64,000 nt of DNA from Calothrix anomala FACHB-343 (lineage in GTDB: Bacteria > Cyanobacteriota > Cyanobacteriia > Cyanobacteriales > Nostocaceae). The notes beneath the pieces were generated by a model. The model did not search any database, was not told the DNA's origin, and was given only the letters and a program-made list of their open reading frames with translations. Positions 57,457 to 64,000 of this stretch are shown piece after piece. Where the stretch lies: contig NZ_JACJQG010000041.1 in the NCBI RefSeq assembly GCF_014696435.1, positions 1-64,000 on the forward strand, read 5' to 3'. The translations under genes and the position numbers were made by a program. Within the stretch, counting starts at the first letter, position 1. The number at the start of each line of letters is the position of its first letter.

Positions 57457-57855
57457 TTAGGGTGATAAGACGAGATTTTCATTATCTTCATATTGGTTCT
57501 TCTCCCGAAGTGCTTCTGCGAAGACTTTAGCATCTTCAGGTACGGGTATAAAGTAAGTCTCTTCTAATTCTTCCTGTTCATCTTCTTCATTTTCTTCAGC
57601 TGCTAAAGCTGCTGCTTCTAATTGAGCTTCTTCTTCTAAAGCTTGAATTTTCAGCAGAAGTTCTTCCTCTCTTTCTTCAAATTCTTCTTCAGAAAGTTCG
57701 CCAATATCAAAGGAAAGTTGCAAACTTAATAATTGTTTATGTAAATTTTCTTGAGCGTCAAATTCAGTATTAGTGCGTTCTTGAATTTGTTCGCCAATCC
57801 ACATTAGTCCATTGATTGGCCCCATGACGGGAAATAATAAAAGCTTGCCAAGCAT
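57457..57855 (-). CDS. gvpG: Gas vesicle protein GvpG
   Basis: 132 residues. The hydrophobic N-terminus (MLGKLLLFPVMGPINGLMWI) and the SFDIGELSEEEFEEREEELL helix are the GvpG hallmarks. It is longer than typical GvpG (about 80-90) because of a highly acidic, coiled tail (EEAQLEAAALAAEENEEDEQ). GvpG is a minor protein that joins the GvpF-M complex during vesicle nucleation. The start is 14 bp after the stop of gvpF. Confidence 0.85.
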   Translation of the reverse strand: MLGKLLLFPVMGPINGLMWIGEQIQERTNTEFDAQENLHKQLLSLQLSFDIGELSEEEFEEREEELLLKIQALEEEAQLEAAALAAEENEEDEQEELEETYFIPVPEDAKVFAEALREKNQYEDNENLVLSP

Positions 57856-57869
57856 AAGATTTTCTCCAA

Positions 57870-58604
57870 TTATGATATCTGAGCAAATGTATAAGGTGCA
57901 GTAAAATTATTGTAACGAATACGTAGACGGTTACTAAATTGCCGATCGACAGCTTCTACACGTTCGCTAAATTGAGATTCGTTATCCCAAGGAATCAAAA
58001 ATGCAGCGTTGTAAATCATTTCTTCCGTCATTGGTTCGCTTTCAATCACATCATGGGCTAGAGGCTTGAGTTCGTTAAAGAACGCTTGAATTACAGATTC
58101 TTTACGGAGTTTTAAATTGGCTTCAATTAATTGACCAATTTCAATGACTTCATCCATACTCAGGTTTTTACCTTCCATGCGATCGCGCTTTTGCTTCAAT
58201 TCTAGATTGGCATCCATCATTGCTTGCAATTCAGCTTTCGTATCCCACAGAATCTTAATACTTACTTCTCGCTTTCCTGCCAATTTTTGGAATAGTTCGC
58301 GCAATTGTCTTTCGCAGGGTTTAATAAGTTGTGTAACTACCGTTTCCCAATTTTTGACAACTAATCCAAACCGTAAAGGTAGCAAGGTGCGGAAGCCTTC
58401 CTGCATTGCTTGTTCTAAAACTTTTTCATGGCTAATTAAATTCTTGCGGGAAGCCAAATATTTTTCTTGTTTAGCATCGGAATATAAAAAGGTAAAACCT
58501 TCAATCACTTCGCTGTGAACAGGCTGAGAATCTAAGCCTTTGAGACTAATTGTAGAAGGGATAGGATCGGAAAAAATACCGTACAAATAAAGACCAGCAT
58601 CCAT
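57870..58604 (-). CDS. gvpF: Gas vesicle protein GvpF/GvpL
   Basis: 244 residues. GLYLYGIFSD opens the N-terminal domain and LLPLRFGLVV is the family signature. The central region (KIEWDTK-like KILWDTKAELQAMMDANLEL) is helical. GvpF binds GvpA on the gas-facing side in halophilic models. The gene is in the main operon, 20 bp after gvpK. Confidence 0.88.
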   Translation of the reverse strand: MDAGLYLYGIFSDPIPSTISLKGLDSQPVHSEVIEGFTFLYSDAKQEKYLASRKNLISHEKVLEQAMQEGFRTLLPLRFGLVVKNWETVVTQLIKPCERQLRELFQKLAGKREVSIKILWDTKAELQAMMDANLELKQKRDRMEGKNLSMDEVIEIGQLIEANLKLRKESVIQAFFNELKPLAHDVIESEPMTEEMIYNAAFLIPWDNESQFSERVEAVDRQFSNRLRIRYNNFTAPYTFAQIS

Positions 58605-58624
58605 AACAAAAAATTACTTTGTAA

Positions 58625-59098
58625 TTACAAAGGTTTTGAGGTTAACACTACGCGCAATTTAGCGTGAATCAGATTGAGTTGGGCAACACCTAAATCTATT
58701 TCCCCGTCTACAACAATTCCCGTATTTAATAGACGGTCTAATAGTTCTAGGATAGAGGGAGAAGTTCCTGTTTCCCCTGGATAGTACGATCCAGCAGTTG
58801 GTAACAGACTACCAAGTTCTCCTAAATGAATATTTAAGTCTGCTGGATCGATTTCAAAGATTTGACACAAATTTAAAACTTGTTCTTCTAACTTTTGCAA
58901 ACTTTCTGCAGCTCGCTCTAAGTCAGATTCCGTCAGGCACTCCTGTTCCATTCGGCGAATTACTTGAGCTTCCATCAGCTGACGTATTAGTTCCACTACA
59001 GTTAATAGTAAGGGAACTAATCCGGCTTGATTATTAGCTTGAGAATTGGTAGCTACCAAGTCGTTGGAATTTTCAACTGGAGTGCAGGCCATTGCCAT
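58625..59098 (-). CDS. gvpK: Gas vesicle protein GvpK
   Basis: 157 residues. The conserved core LVPLLLTVVELIRQLMEAQV and RRMEQECLTESDLERAAESL is typical of GvpK. A GvpA-like strand segment (LLDRLLNTGIVVDGEIDLGV) appears near the C-terminus. GvpK is a minor assembly protein of unknown mechanism. ATG 59096-59098 is the first of two in-frame Met codons. Confidence 0.88.
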   Translation of the reverse strand: MAMACTPVENSNDLVATNSQANNQAGLVPLLLTVVELIRQLMEAQVIRRMEQECLTESDLERAAESLQKLEEQVLNLCQIFEIDPADLNIHLGELGSLLPTAGSYYPGETGTSPSILELLDRLLNTGIVVDGEIDLGVAQLNLIHAKLRVVLTSKPL

Positions 59099-59139
59099 GA
59101 TGCCACCTTTGGTTAATTGCTTTTTTGAGTAAACTCAGT

Positions 59140-59586
59140 CTAGTCATCAAGTTGAGAATTTATTGGCAATGGCAAATTTTCTGCATCGCTATGTTCGCGC
59201 TCTTCAGCTTTGACTGTGAATAATTCCGGCTTCTTGCTATTAGCCGCAGTCAGCGCTTTTAGTTGCGCTTCTAAACTCGCCAGCCGTTGCTGAAGTTCTT
59301 GATTTTCCTCAACTAAATGTTGATTCTTGCTACTGAGATAAGGGTCATTTTCCCACCAATTAATACCAAGTTCCTTGGCTTTATCGACGGAGGAAATTAA
59401 TAAGCGAATCCGAATATGCAGCAGTTCGGTGGAAGCGATAGATACAGAAATATCACCAGCAATCACAATGCCCTTATCTAACACTCGTTCTAGAATGTCT
59501 GCCAAGGTAGAACCTTGGGTAGATGTGGTAATTGCTCGACTAGAGTTAGATTGAGGGCGTTGTGGCAGGATGGGTGTAGTAGTCAC
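59140..59586 (-). CDS. gvpJ: Gas vesicle protein GvpJ (GvpA paralogue)
   Basis: 148 residues. A GvpA-type core (about 27-80, ADILERVLDKGIVIAGDISV, then LLHIRIRLLISSVDKAKELG) is followed by a coiled polar tail rather than the short GvpA end. GvpJ is thought to help form the conical tips or nucleation complex. The start is GTG at 59584-59586. The gene lies 50 bp after gvpN. Confidence 0.87.
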   Translation of the reverse strand: MTTTPILPQRPQSNSSRAITTSTQGSTLADILERVLDKGIVIAGDISVSIASTELLHIRIRLLISSVDKAKELGINWWENDPYLSSKNQHLVEENQELQQRLASLEAQLKALTAANSKKPELFTVKAEEREHSDAENLPLPINSQLDD

Positions 59587-59636
59587 GATGAATTAGACTC
59601 TTGAATGAGATAAAGACTGTCTTGGGCGAGCAAGTA

Positions 59637-60689
59637 TTAATTGGGATTGTCGCTTAAGAGGGTTTCGTCGAGGGTAACTGGTTCAGCGAGTGCTTCTTTT
59701 TGTGGCTCGATTTCACCACTGATTTCTTCTTCCGCAACATCATAAGGATCGCTACGATCAACCTGCTCTACCGATTGTGATTGCACGTGTAAGTGGTTGA
59801 GTAATTGCAAAAACAAAGTTGTAGCTTCGCTAGCAGATAAGTTTGTGCGGTTAAACAGCACATCTGCACAAATTTCGCGAAAATCGGAATTTTCGGGAGC
59901 CACTAAAATCTCGTGTTCCGCACACACTTTAGCAACCATTAAACAAGAACGCAAGCCGGAAGTTTTTTCACCACCAGTAGCGGCGCGGAATGCTTTGACT
60001 AAACGCACAACCAACAGCGCCGATTCACGATTGAGACCTGTTTTATGGGTTAAAATTTCGGTTTGAGTTTGCTCATCTGGTTCTGGCATATTAATTGTTA
60101 CCAGTCGATCCATTAAAGCATCTTGAGTTGAGTGAACTCCACAGTATTCTTCGGGATTAGAAGTGAAGATAGCCCGGAATTTAGGATGAACATGCAAATA
60201 TTCGGGCTGATTGCTGCTAGGAGGTAAAGTGAGGATTTTTTCTTCTAAAGCTGAAAGTAAGACGTTATTAACTTCAGGCCGCGAACGGTTAAATTCGTCA
60301 TAGACTAAGGTTAAACCTTCCCGACAAGCTAAAGTTAGGCGAGAATCAACCCAATTTTGCTTGAGTTCGTCTTCAACTTTGAGAACATTGTGAATGTAAT
60401 TATCTAATAATTTTTTGTGAGTATAACCAGATTCACTACCGATTAAATCAGAACTCTTAAATTCGTCATCCCCGAAAATCAACATGATTGGTCGATCTAG
60501 ACAGTTGGCTAGATGCATGGCTAGAGTCGTTTTTCCTGTTCCGGCTGGCCCCCGTAGGTGAATTGCAAATCCTGATGTGAGATAACGCAGCGCACGAATG
60601 GCTACTTGCTCAATCGCAGGTGTAACTACAAACTGGCCAGGACGGACACGAAGAACGGCTCTTTTTTTATGATTTTCGGTAGTATTCAT
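59637..60689 (-). CDS. gvpN: Gas vesicle AAA+ ATPase GvpN
   Basis: 350 residues from ATG 60687-60689; a TTG 11 codons upstream is the alternative. Walker A is [12 protein letters not shown] (46-57), Walker B is [10 protein letters not shown], sensor 1 [10 protein letters not shown]. The acidic tail (about 295-350) is poorly conserved. GvpN is a MoxR-like AAA+ ATPase that with GvpC or GvpA enlarges vesicles. It follows gvpC across a 361-bp gap. Confidence 0.93.
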   Translation of the reverse strand: MNTTENHKKRAVLRVRPGQFVVTPAIEQVAIRALRYLTSGFAIHLRGPAGTGKTTLAMHLANCLDRPIMLIFGDDEFKSSDLIGSESGYTHKKLLDNYIHNVLKVEDELKQNWVDSRLTLACREGLTLVYDEFNRSRPEVNNVLLSALEEKILTLPPSSNQPEYLHVHPKFRAIFTSNPEEYCGVHSTQDALMDRLVTINMPEPDEQTQTEILTHKTGLNRESALLVVRLVKAFRAATGGEKTSGLRSCLMVAKVCAEHEILVAPENSDFREICADVLFNRTNLSASEATTLFLQLLNHLHVQSQSVEQVDRSDPYDVAEEEISGEIEPQKEALAEPVTLDETLLSDNPN

Positions 60690-61050
60690 AATGTTGTTGA
60701 TGATGGGCAGAAAAATTTCCAAAAATAACAGAAATTAGATGCTATTTATGCATCTGTGTGCTACGATAGAAGAACAAACTATAAATAACCCTCTAGTCGA
60801 TTGTTTGGATAATTGATACTCGATAGAGTTATATATTGTTCACTGATAGAAGAGAGGTAAAAATAGGTTCTCAGTACTGGTTACTGAAGCCTTGTCATCA
60901 GTGACAATATGTGTTATTTATATTTCGTGCTAAAACTCATTGTTGAATTTGACTACCCCCTGGTCTTACCAGTTTGTACCTGGAAGATTAGGGGGTTTTA
61001 CTATTGGCCCCGTTCTTCAACAGATAAACTCCGTTTGTTCGGAACTTTGA
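60690..61050. other. gvpC-gvpN spacer with a large hairpin
   Basis: CCCCCT (60956-60961) and AGGGGG (60990-60995) enclose partly complementary CTTACCAG/CCTGGAAG, giving a long imperfect stem with TTTT on the plus-strand side. In the leftward direction there is no T-run, so it may reduce rather than stop read-through into gvpN. The rest is AT-rich without features. Confidence 0.4.
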
Positions 61051-61545
61051 TTAACCAATAGAGATGCCAAAAACGCTAGCGAACAAATCTTGACGGAATT
61101 GTTGTAGTTCCTCTCTTTGCGCTTTAGCTTGGTCCATTCTTTCTTTAGCTGTGTCAGTTAAGAAATCATGGGTTGTTTGCTCAAGATTTTGATGGAACTC
61201 GTACAATTGACGGGCTTGTTCTTTAGCCTGCGCCATTCTTTCTTTAGCAGTTTCTGTCAAAAACTCTTCAGTGTTTTGTTCCAGTTCCTGATGGAATTGG
61301 TACAGATTTTCTGCTTGTGCTTTAGCTTGCGCCATTCTTTCTTTAGCAGTTTCTGTCAAAAACTCTTCGGTGTCTTGTTGCAAATCCTGATGGAATTGGT
61401 GCAGATTTTCTGCTTGCTCTTTAGCTTGCGCTTTTCTTTGAGCTGTGGTCACGGACAAGAATTCTTGAGTATCTTTAAATAGTTGAGCTACTTCCCCAGC
61501 TATTCCTTGATGCTCTTGCCGGATTCTTACCATTAAAGGAGTCAT
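61051..61545 (-). CDS. gvpC: Gas vesicle protein GvpC
   Basis: 164 residues, mostly helical 33-residue repeats: three clear units (from about 53, [20 protein letters not shown] each followed by ...FHQ) plus a partial degenerate first unit. Terminal domains are [20 protein letters not shown] and [12 protein letters not shown]. GvpC wraps the outside of the vesicle and strengthens it. The repeat count sets collapse pressure. The number here is at the low end compared with the five described in Anabaena flos-aquae. Confidence 0.93.
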   Translation of the reverse strand: MTPLMVRIRQEHQGIAGEVAQLFKDTQEFLSVTTAQRKAQAKEQAENLHQFHQDLQQDTEEFLTETAKERMAQAKAQAENLYQFHQELEQNTEEFLTETAKERMAQAKEQARQLYEFHQNLEQTTHDFLTDTAKERMDQAKAQREELQQFRQDLFASVFGISIG

Positions 61546-61583
61546 GAGGTTCTCCGCAATACAACTAAATCATGATTAATGAA

Positions 61584-61619
61584 CTACATTCACTAAGTCT
61601 CAATATTTAGTGAATGTAG
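61584..61619 (-). promoter_or_regulatory. Perfect 13-bp hairpin between gvpA and gvpC
   Basis: CTACATTCACTAA (61584-61596) and TTAGTGAATGTAG (61607-61619) pair perfectly with a 10-nt loop. It has no T-run. It lies 135 bp after the second gvpA and 39 bp before gvpC, where an attenuating or RNA-stabilising hairpin would make gvpA mRNA much more abundant than gvpC mRNA. Confidence 0.7.
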
Positions 61620-61753
61620 TCGAAGGAATATCTGCTCTCTTCCTTTTATCTTGGGATTAGCTTGGTCGGAGCAAATCCAGATAATTAGAAAAAAGCAGAA
61701 TAAACATCAGAATCTCAACCCAAAAATTCTGATTTTAAATACTGCTTAAGTAA

Positions 61754-61969
61754 TTAAGCAGGTACTGCGGCTGACTGAGTTAGACCAACAGCTTCTGCAT
61801 ACTTCAAGTATGTTTCAACAGAAGCGATAACGATCCGAGCTTCAATAGCTAATAATTCAATACCTACCAAAGAAACACGTACCCAAGCATCTACAACGAT
61901 ACCTTTATCTAGGATACGATCGATAACTTCTGCCAAGCTGGAGGAAGAATTGGTTTTTTCGACTGCCAT
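61754..61969 (-). CDS. gvpA: Gas vesicle structural protein GvpA, second copy
   Basis: 71 residues of GvpA, the small hydrophobic protein that forms the ribs of the vesicle wall: [20 protein letters not shown], then [20 protein letters not shown]. The protein is identical to that of the upstream copy (62075-62290). The genes differ at 12 positions, all synonymous. Confidence 0.97.
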   Translation of the reverse strand: MAVEKTNSSSSLAEVIDRILDKGIVVDAWVRVSLVGIELLAIEARIVIASVETYLKYAEAVGLTQSAAVPA

Positions 61970-62074
61970 TTGATTGCACCTTTAATTGGTTATGGTTTAC
62001 GTTTGATTTAGACAAGGGTTAGACAATAGAATTAGTTAGTTACTAATTCTATTGTTGTGCGAACTACTTAATAA

Positions 62075-62290
62075 TTAAGCAGGTACTGCAGCTGATTGAG
62101 TTAGACCAACAGCTTCTGCATATTTCAAGTAGGTTTCTACGGAAGCGATAACGATCCGAGCTTCAATAGCTAGTAATTCAATACCTACTAAAGAAACACG
62201 TACCCAAGCGTCTACAACGATACCTTTATCTAAGATGCGATCGATAACTTCTGCCAAGCTGGAGGAAGAATTGGTTTTTTCAACTGCCAT
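62075..62290 (-). CDS. gvpA: Gas vesicle structural protein GvpA, first copy
   Basis: 71 residues, first gene of the operon and closest to the promoter. It encodes the same protein as the second copy, 105 bp downstream. Multiple gvpA copies are common in cyanobacteria and boost output of the main wall protein. Confidence 0.97.
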   Translation of the reverse strand: MAVEKTNSSSSLAEVIDRILDKGIVVDAWVRVSLVGIELLAIEARIVIASVETYLKYAEAVGLTQSAAVPA

Positions 62291-62362
62291 TTTCTTGTAC
62301 CTTAACTCATTGTTGTTGTTTATAAGATTGATTCGCTTGCGCTGCTCTCAATCTCTAAAACT

Positions 62363-62391
62363 ATACTATTAACCTATTTGGCAAATGTAAA
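62363..62391 (-). promoter_or_regulatory. Predicted sigma70-type promoter of the gas vesicle operon
   Basis: On the minus strand, TTTACA (62386-62391) and TAGTAT (62363-62368) are separated by exactly 17 bp, a good -35/-10 pair. Transcription would start near 62355, giving a leader of about 65 nt before gvpA. The rest of the 409-bp gap 62291-62699 is AT-rich and may bind regulators, though no site was recognised. Confidence 0.6.
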
Positions 62392-62699
62392 GAGGATTAC
62401 ATCGCAAATGCTGTAAACAAATATGACATTGAGCGAAAAGTAGATACGCATGTTTGTTTAAATTGTATGCTTTACTTTCCTTTAAAACACTTACCATGCA
62501 AGAATTTGTTGTTTTTTGAGCGATATTGTTCGTTTTGTATATTTTATGTATAAATTAGAATTTTTTAGTCAAGTGCAAAAGTAGATACAAGTCATTGATA
62601 TATAGCAATCTAGTGAGGCAATTTCAGTGATAATACGGATACAAAATAGTCGGCTGCATGAAATAGGATGATGGCAACAATTATCGTTGTCTAGCAAAT

Positions 62700-62966
62700 A
62701 TGTTTAAGGAAGCAAATCCAGATCCAGTCCGGCAAGAAGCGTTAGCTGGCTTAATAGCTCATTTGGTACAACAAGGGAATGAACCTAAATATGCTCAATT
62801 GATGGCAACTTCAATTATTTTTCAGACAGATTTAGATTTAAGGAATGCCCAGATGGCTAGCCTTTTAACTTGGCTACAACAGGAGCATAATGATATCTAT
62901 TCTTCTGCTGTGAGCGTCGTGGAAAAAACCCGGGCAGACTTTGAGAACCGAGTGCAACGTGGTTAA
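62700..62966 (+). CDS. Small hypothetical protein divergent from gvpA
   Basis: 88 residues, not recognised. It is probably a soluble helical protein (EALAGLIAHLVQQGN, AQMASLLTWLQQEHN, SAVSVVEKTRADFENRVQRG). It has no signal peptide or membrane helix. No Shine-Dalgarno is clear before ATG 62700. Its 409-bp shared intergenic region with gvpA raises the possibility of co-regulation. Confidence 0.55.
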   Translation: MFKEANPDPVRQEALAGLIAHLVQQGNEPKYAQLMATSIIFQTDLDLRNAQMASLLTWLQQEHNDIYSSAVSVVEKTRADFENRVQRG

Positions 62967-63088
62967 GTGAAGTCTCTATTTACTAGTGCGATCGCTAGAG
63001 ATTAGTTGCACAATGTTGAAGAATTATTGGAAATGAAACTTAGTCAAGCATAGCCATTTTCAATTATGTAGAATATGCATCTTTTATG

Positions 63089-63120
63089 GGAGCGCAACGG
63101 TTGTTGCGCTCCTACTGTTT
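63089..63120 (+). terminator. Intrinsic terminator between the hypothetical gene and proA
   Basis: GGAGCGCAAC and GTTGCGCTCC form a perfect 10-bp stem with loop GGTT, followed by TACTGTTTTT. Confidence 0.8.
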
Positions 63121-63243
63121 TTGGGGAGATGGCGATGAAATGGCTGATAAACTCAACTAAAGAATAAGTTGAGATAGGAACTAAGGTTGATAGGATAGGA
63201 AAAAACCAAAGATATTGGCCGTACTGGAAATTTGTTGTTTGCT

Positions 63244-64000
63244 ATGACTAGTCTCGAAATTGCTTCTCCCCTAATTGCGATCGCGCAAAAAACTCGCGCT
63301 GCTGCAAGTAAGTTAGCTGTTCTCTCGACAGAGGCGAAAAACCAAGCCATTGAAGCGATCGCCCAAGCTTTAGAATCAGCAACGGATGACATCTTAAAAG
63401 CCAATCTTGCTGATTGTGAAGTTGCGACTGCTGATGGCATTGCCAAACCATTATATAAACGCTTGCAGTTAGATGCCCATAAATTAAGAGATGCGATCGC
63501 GGGAGTGAGAGATGTTGGTAAGCTAGCCGATCCAGTCGGGAAAGTCCAAATTCACCGAGAAATCGACACAGGCTTAATCCTCAAGCGGATTAGCTGTCCT
63601 TTGGGAGTTTTGGGAATTATTTTTGAAGCGCGTCCCGAAGCCGCAATTCAAATTGTCTCTTTGGCGATAAAATCAGGTAATGGCGTCATTCTCAAAGGTG
63701 GTAAAGAAGCAATACGTTCTTGCGAGGTAATTGTCAAAGCAATTAAGCAAGGTTTAGCAGACACGGCTGTCAATCCAGATGCAGTTCAGTTGCTGACAAC
63801 TAGAGAAGAAACCTTAGAACTGTTGAATTTAGATAAATATGTAGATTTAATTATTCCCAGAGGTTCCAACGCTTTTGTCCGCTTCGTCCAAGACAATACC
63901 CGGATTCCTGTACTCGGCCATGCTGATGGTATTTGTCATATATATATAGATAGAGCTGGGGAACTGGAAAAAGCCGTTAACATTACTGTGGATGCGAAAA
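63244..64000 (+). CDS. proA: Glutamate-5-semialdehyde dehydrogenase, 3'-truncated by window end
   Basis: 252 codons are visible from ATG 63244. The frame starts [20 protein letters not shown] and includes the family landmarks [19 protein letters not shown], then VILKGGKEA and [12 protein letters not shown]. The enzyme reduces gamma-glutamyl phosphate to glutamate semialdehyde in proline synthesis. Full length should be about 430 residues, so roughly the last 40% (with the catalytic Cys) is outside the window. No long frame is given at the end only because it runs off the edge. Confidence 0.93.
   Translation, partial: MTSLEIASPLIAIAQKTRAAASKLAVLSTEAKNQAIEAIAQALESATDDILKANLADCEVATADGIAKPLYKRLQLDAHKLRDAIAGVRDVGKLADPVGKVQIHREIDTGLILKRISCPLGVLGIIFEARPEAAIQIVSLAIKSGNGVILKGGKEAIRSCEVIVKAIKQGLADTAVNPDAVQLLTTREETLELLNLDKYVDLIIPRGSNAFVRFVQDNTRIPVLGHADGICHIYIDRAGELEKAVNITVDAK

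Overview
The window reads as a chromosomal segment of a filamentous, probably heterocyst-type (Nostocales) cyanobacterium. Support comes from very frequent HIP1 octamers (GCGATCGC), heptanucleotide short tandem repeats (AATGCCC, TTGACTG, TCAACCG) in many intergenic gaps, an XisI-family protein, large CHAT/TPR/WD40 proteins, a CHASE2 kinase, an MHYT kinase, and a cyanobacterial-type gas-vesicle cluster. No rRNA, tRNA or CRISPR array was seen. The species assignment is inference.

Layout. 1-4.3 kb: the 3' tail of a TnpB-like gene, an orphan xisI, and a DeoR regulator divergent from a transketolase. 4.3-12.9 kb: an exported TPR-CHAT protein, a small hypothetical gene, a dihydroorotase-like protein that has lost its metal ligands, and a double-domain histidine phosphatase, separated by repeat-rich gaps. 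12.9-29.4 kb: mostly core genes (CHASE2-Ser/Thr kinase, NYN protein, leuA, MHYT histidine kinase, GNAT, RecQ-like helicase, pheS, surE, MBL-fold hydrolase, ribF, MoxR ATPase). 29.7-42.6 kb is accessory: a CACHE-HAMP nucleotide cyclase with a PilZ-like tail, a RAYT transposase whose gene carries its own candidate REP sequence, a CHAT-NTPase-TPR protein with an EACC1-like small partner, a second exported TPR-CHAT protein, a diheme cytochrome and a RelN-type antitoxin. 42.9-52.1 kb: secA and a 2081-residue WD40-TPR-CHAT protein. 52.3-62.4 kb: the gas-vesicle cluster. 62.7-64 kb: a small hypothetical gene and the start of proA.

How the genes fit together. The gas-vesicle cluster runs leftwards as gvpA-gvpA-gvpC-gvpN-gvpJ-gvpK-gvpF/L-gvpG. 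An inverted gvpV-like gene follows, then a tight trio of a second GvpL/F protein, a tandem ArsA/Get3-like ATPase and a CDC48-like double AAA ATPase. The trio is the best candidate for an under-described function, possibly chaperoning or remodelling hydrophobic vesicle proteins. Four CHAT (caspase-like) proteins lie within about 48 kb; three carry signal peptides, and one is a cytoplasmic NTPase paired with an EACC1-like protein, the pattern of a bacterial conflict/cell-death system.

Mobile and repeat DNA is the other theme. Two copies of a ~160-bp MITE have 13-bp terminal inverted repeats and 8-bp target duplications. One sits inside another repeat; the other duplicates the stop codon of the MoxR gene and separates it from its terminator. 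A REP-like palindrome recurs about eight times, including in frame inside two genes. A 302-bp intergenic block is tandemly duplicated, and a 64-bp palindromic element occurs twice with its core inverted.
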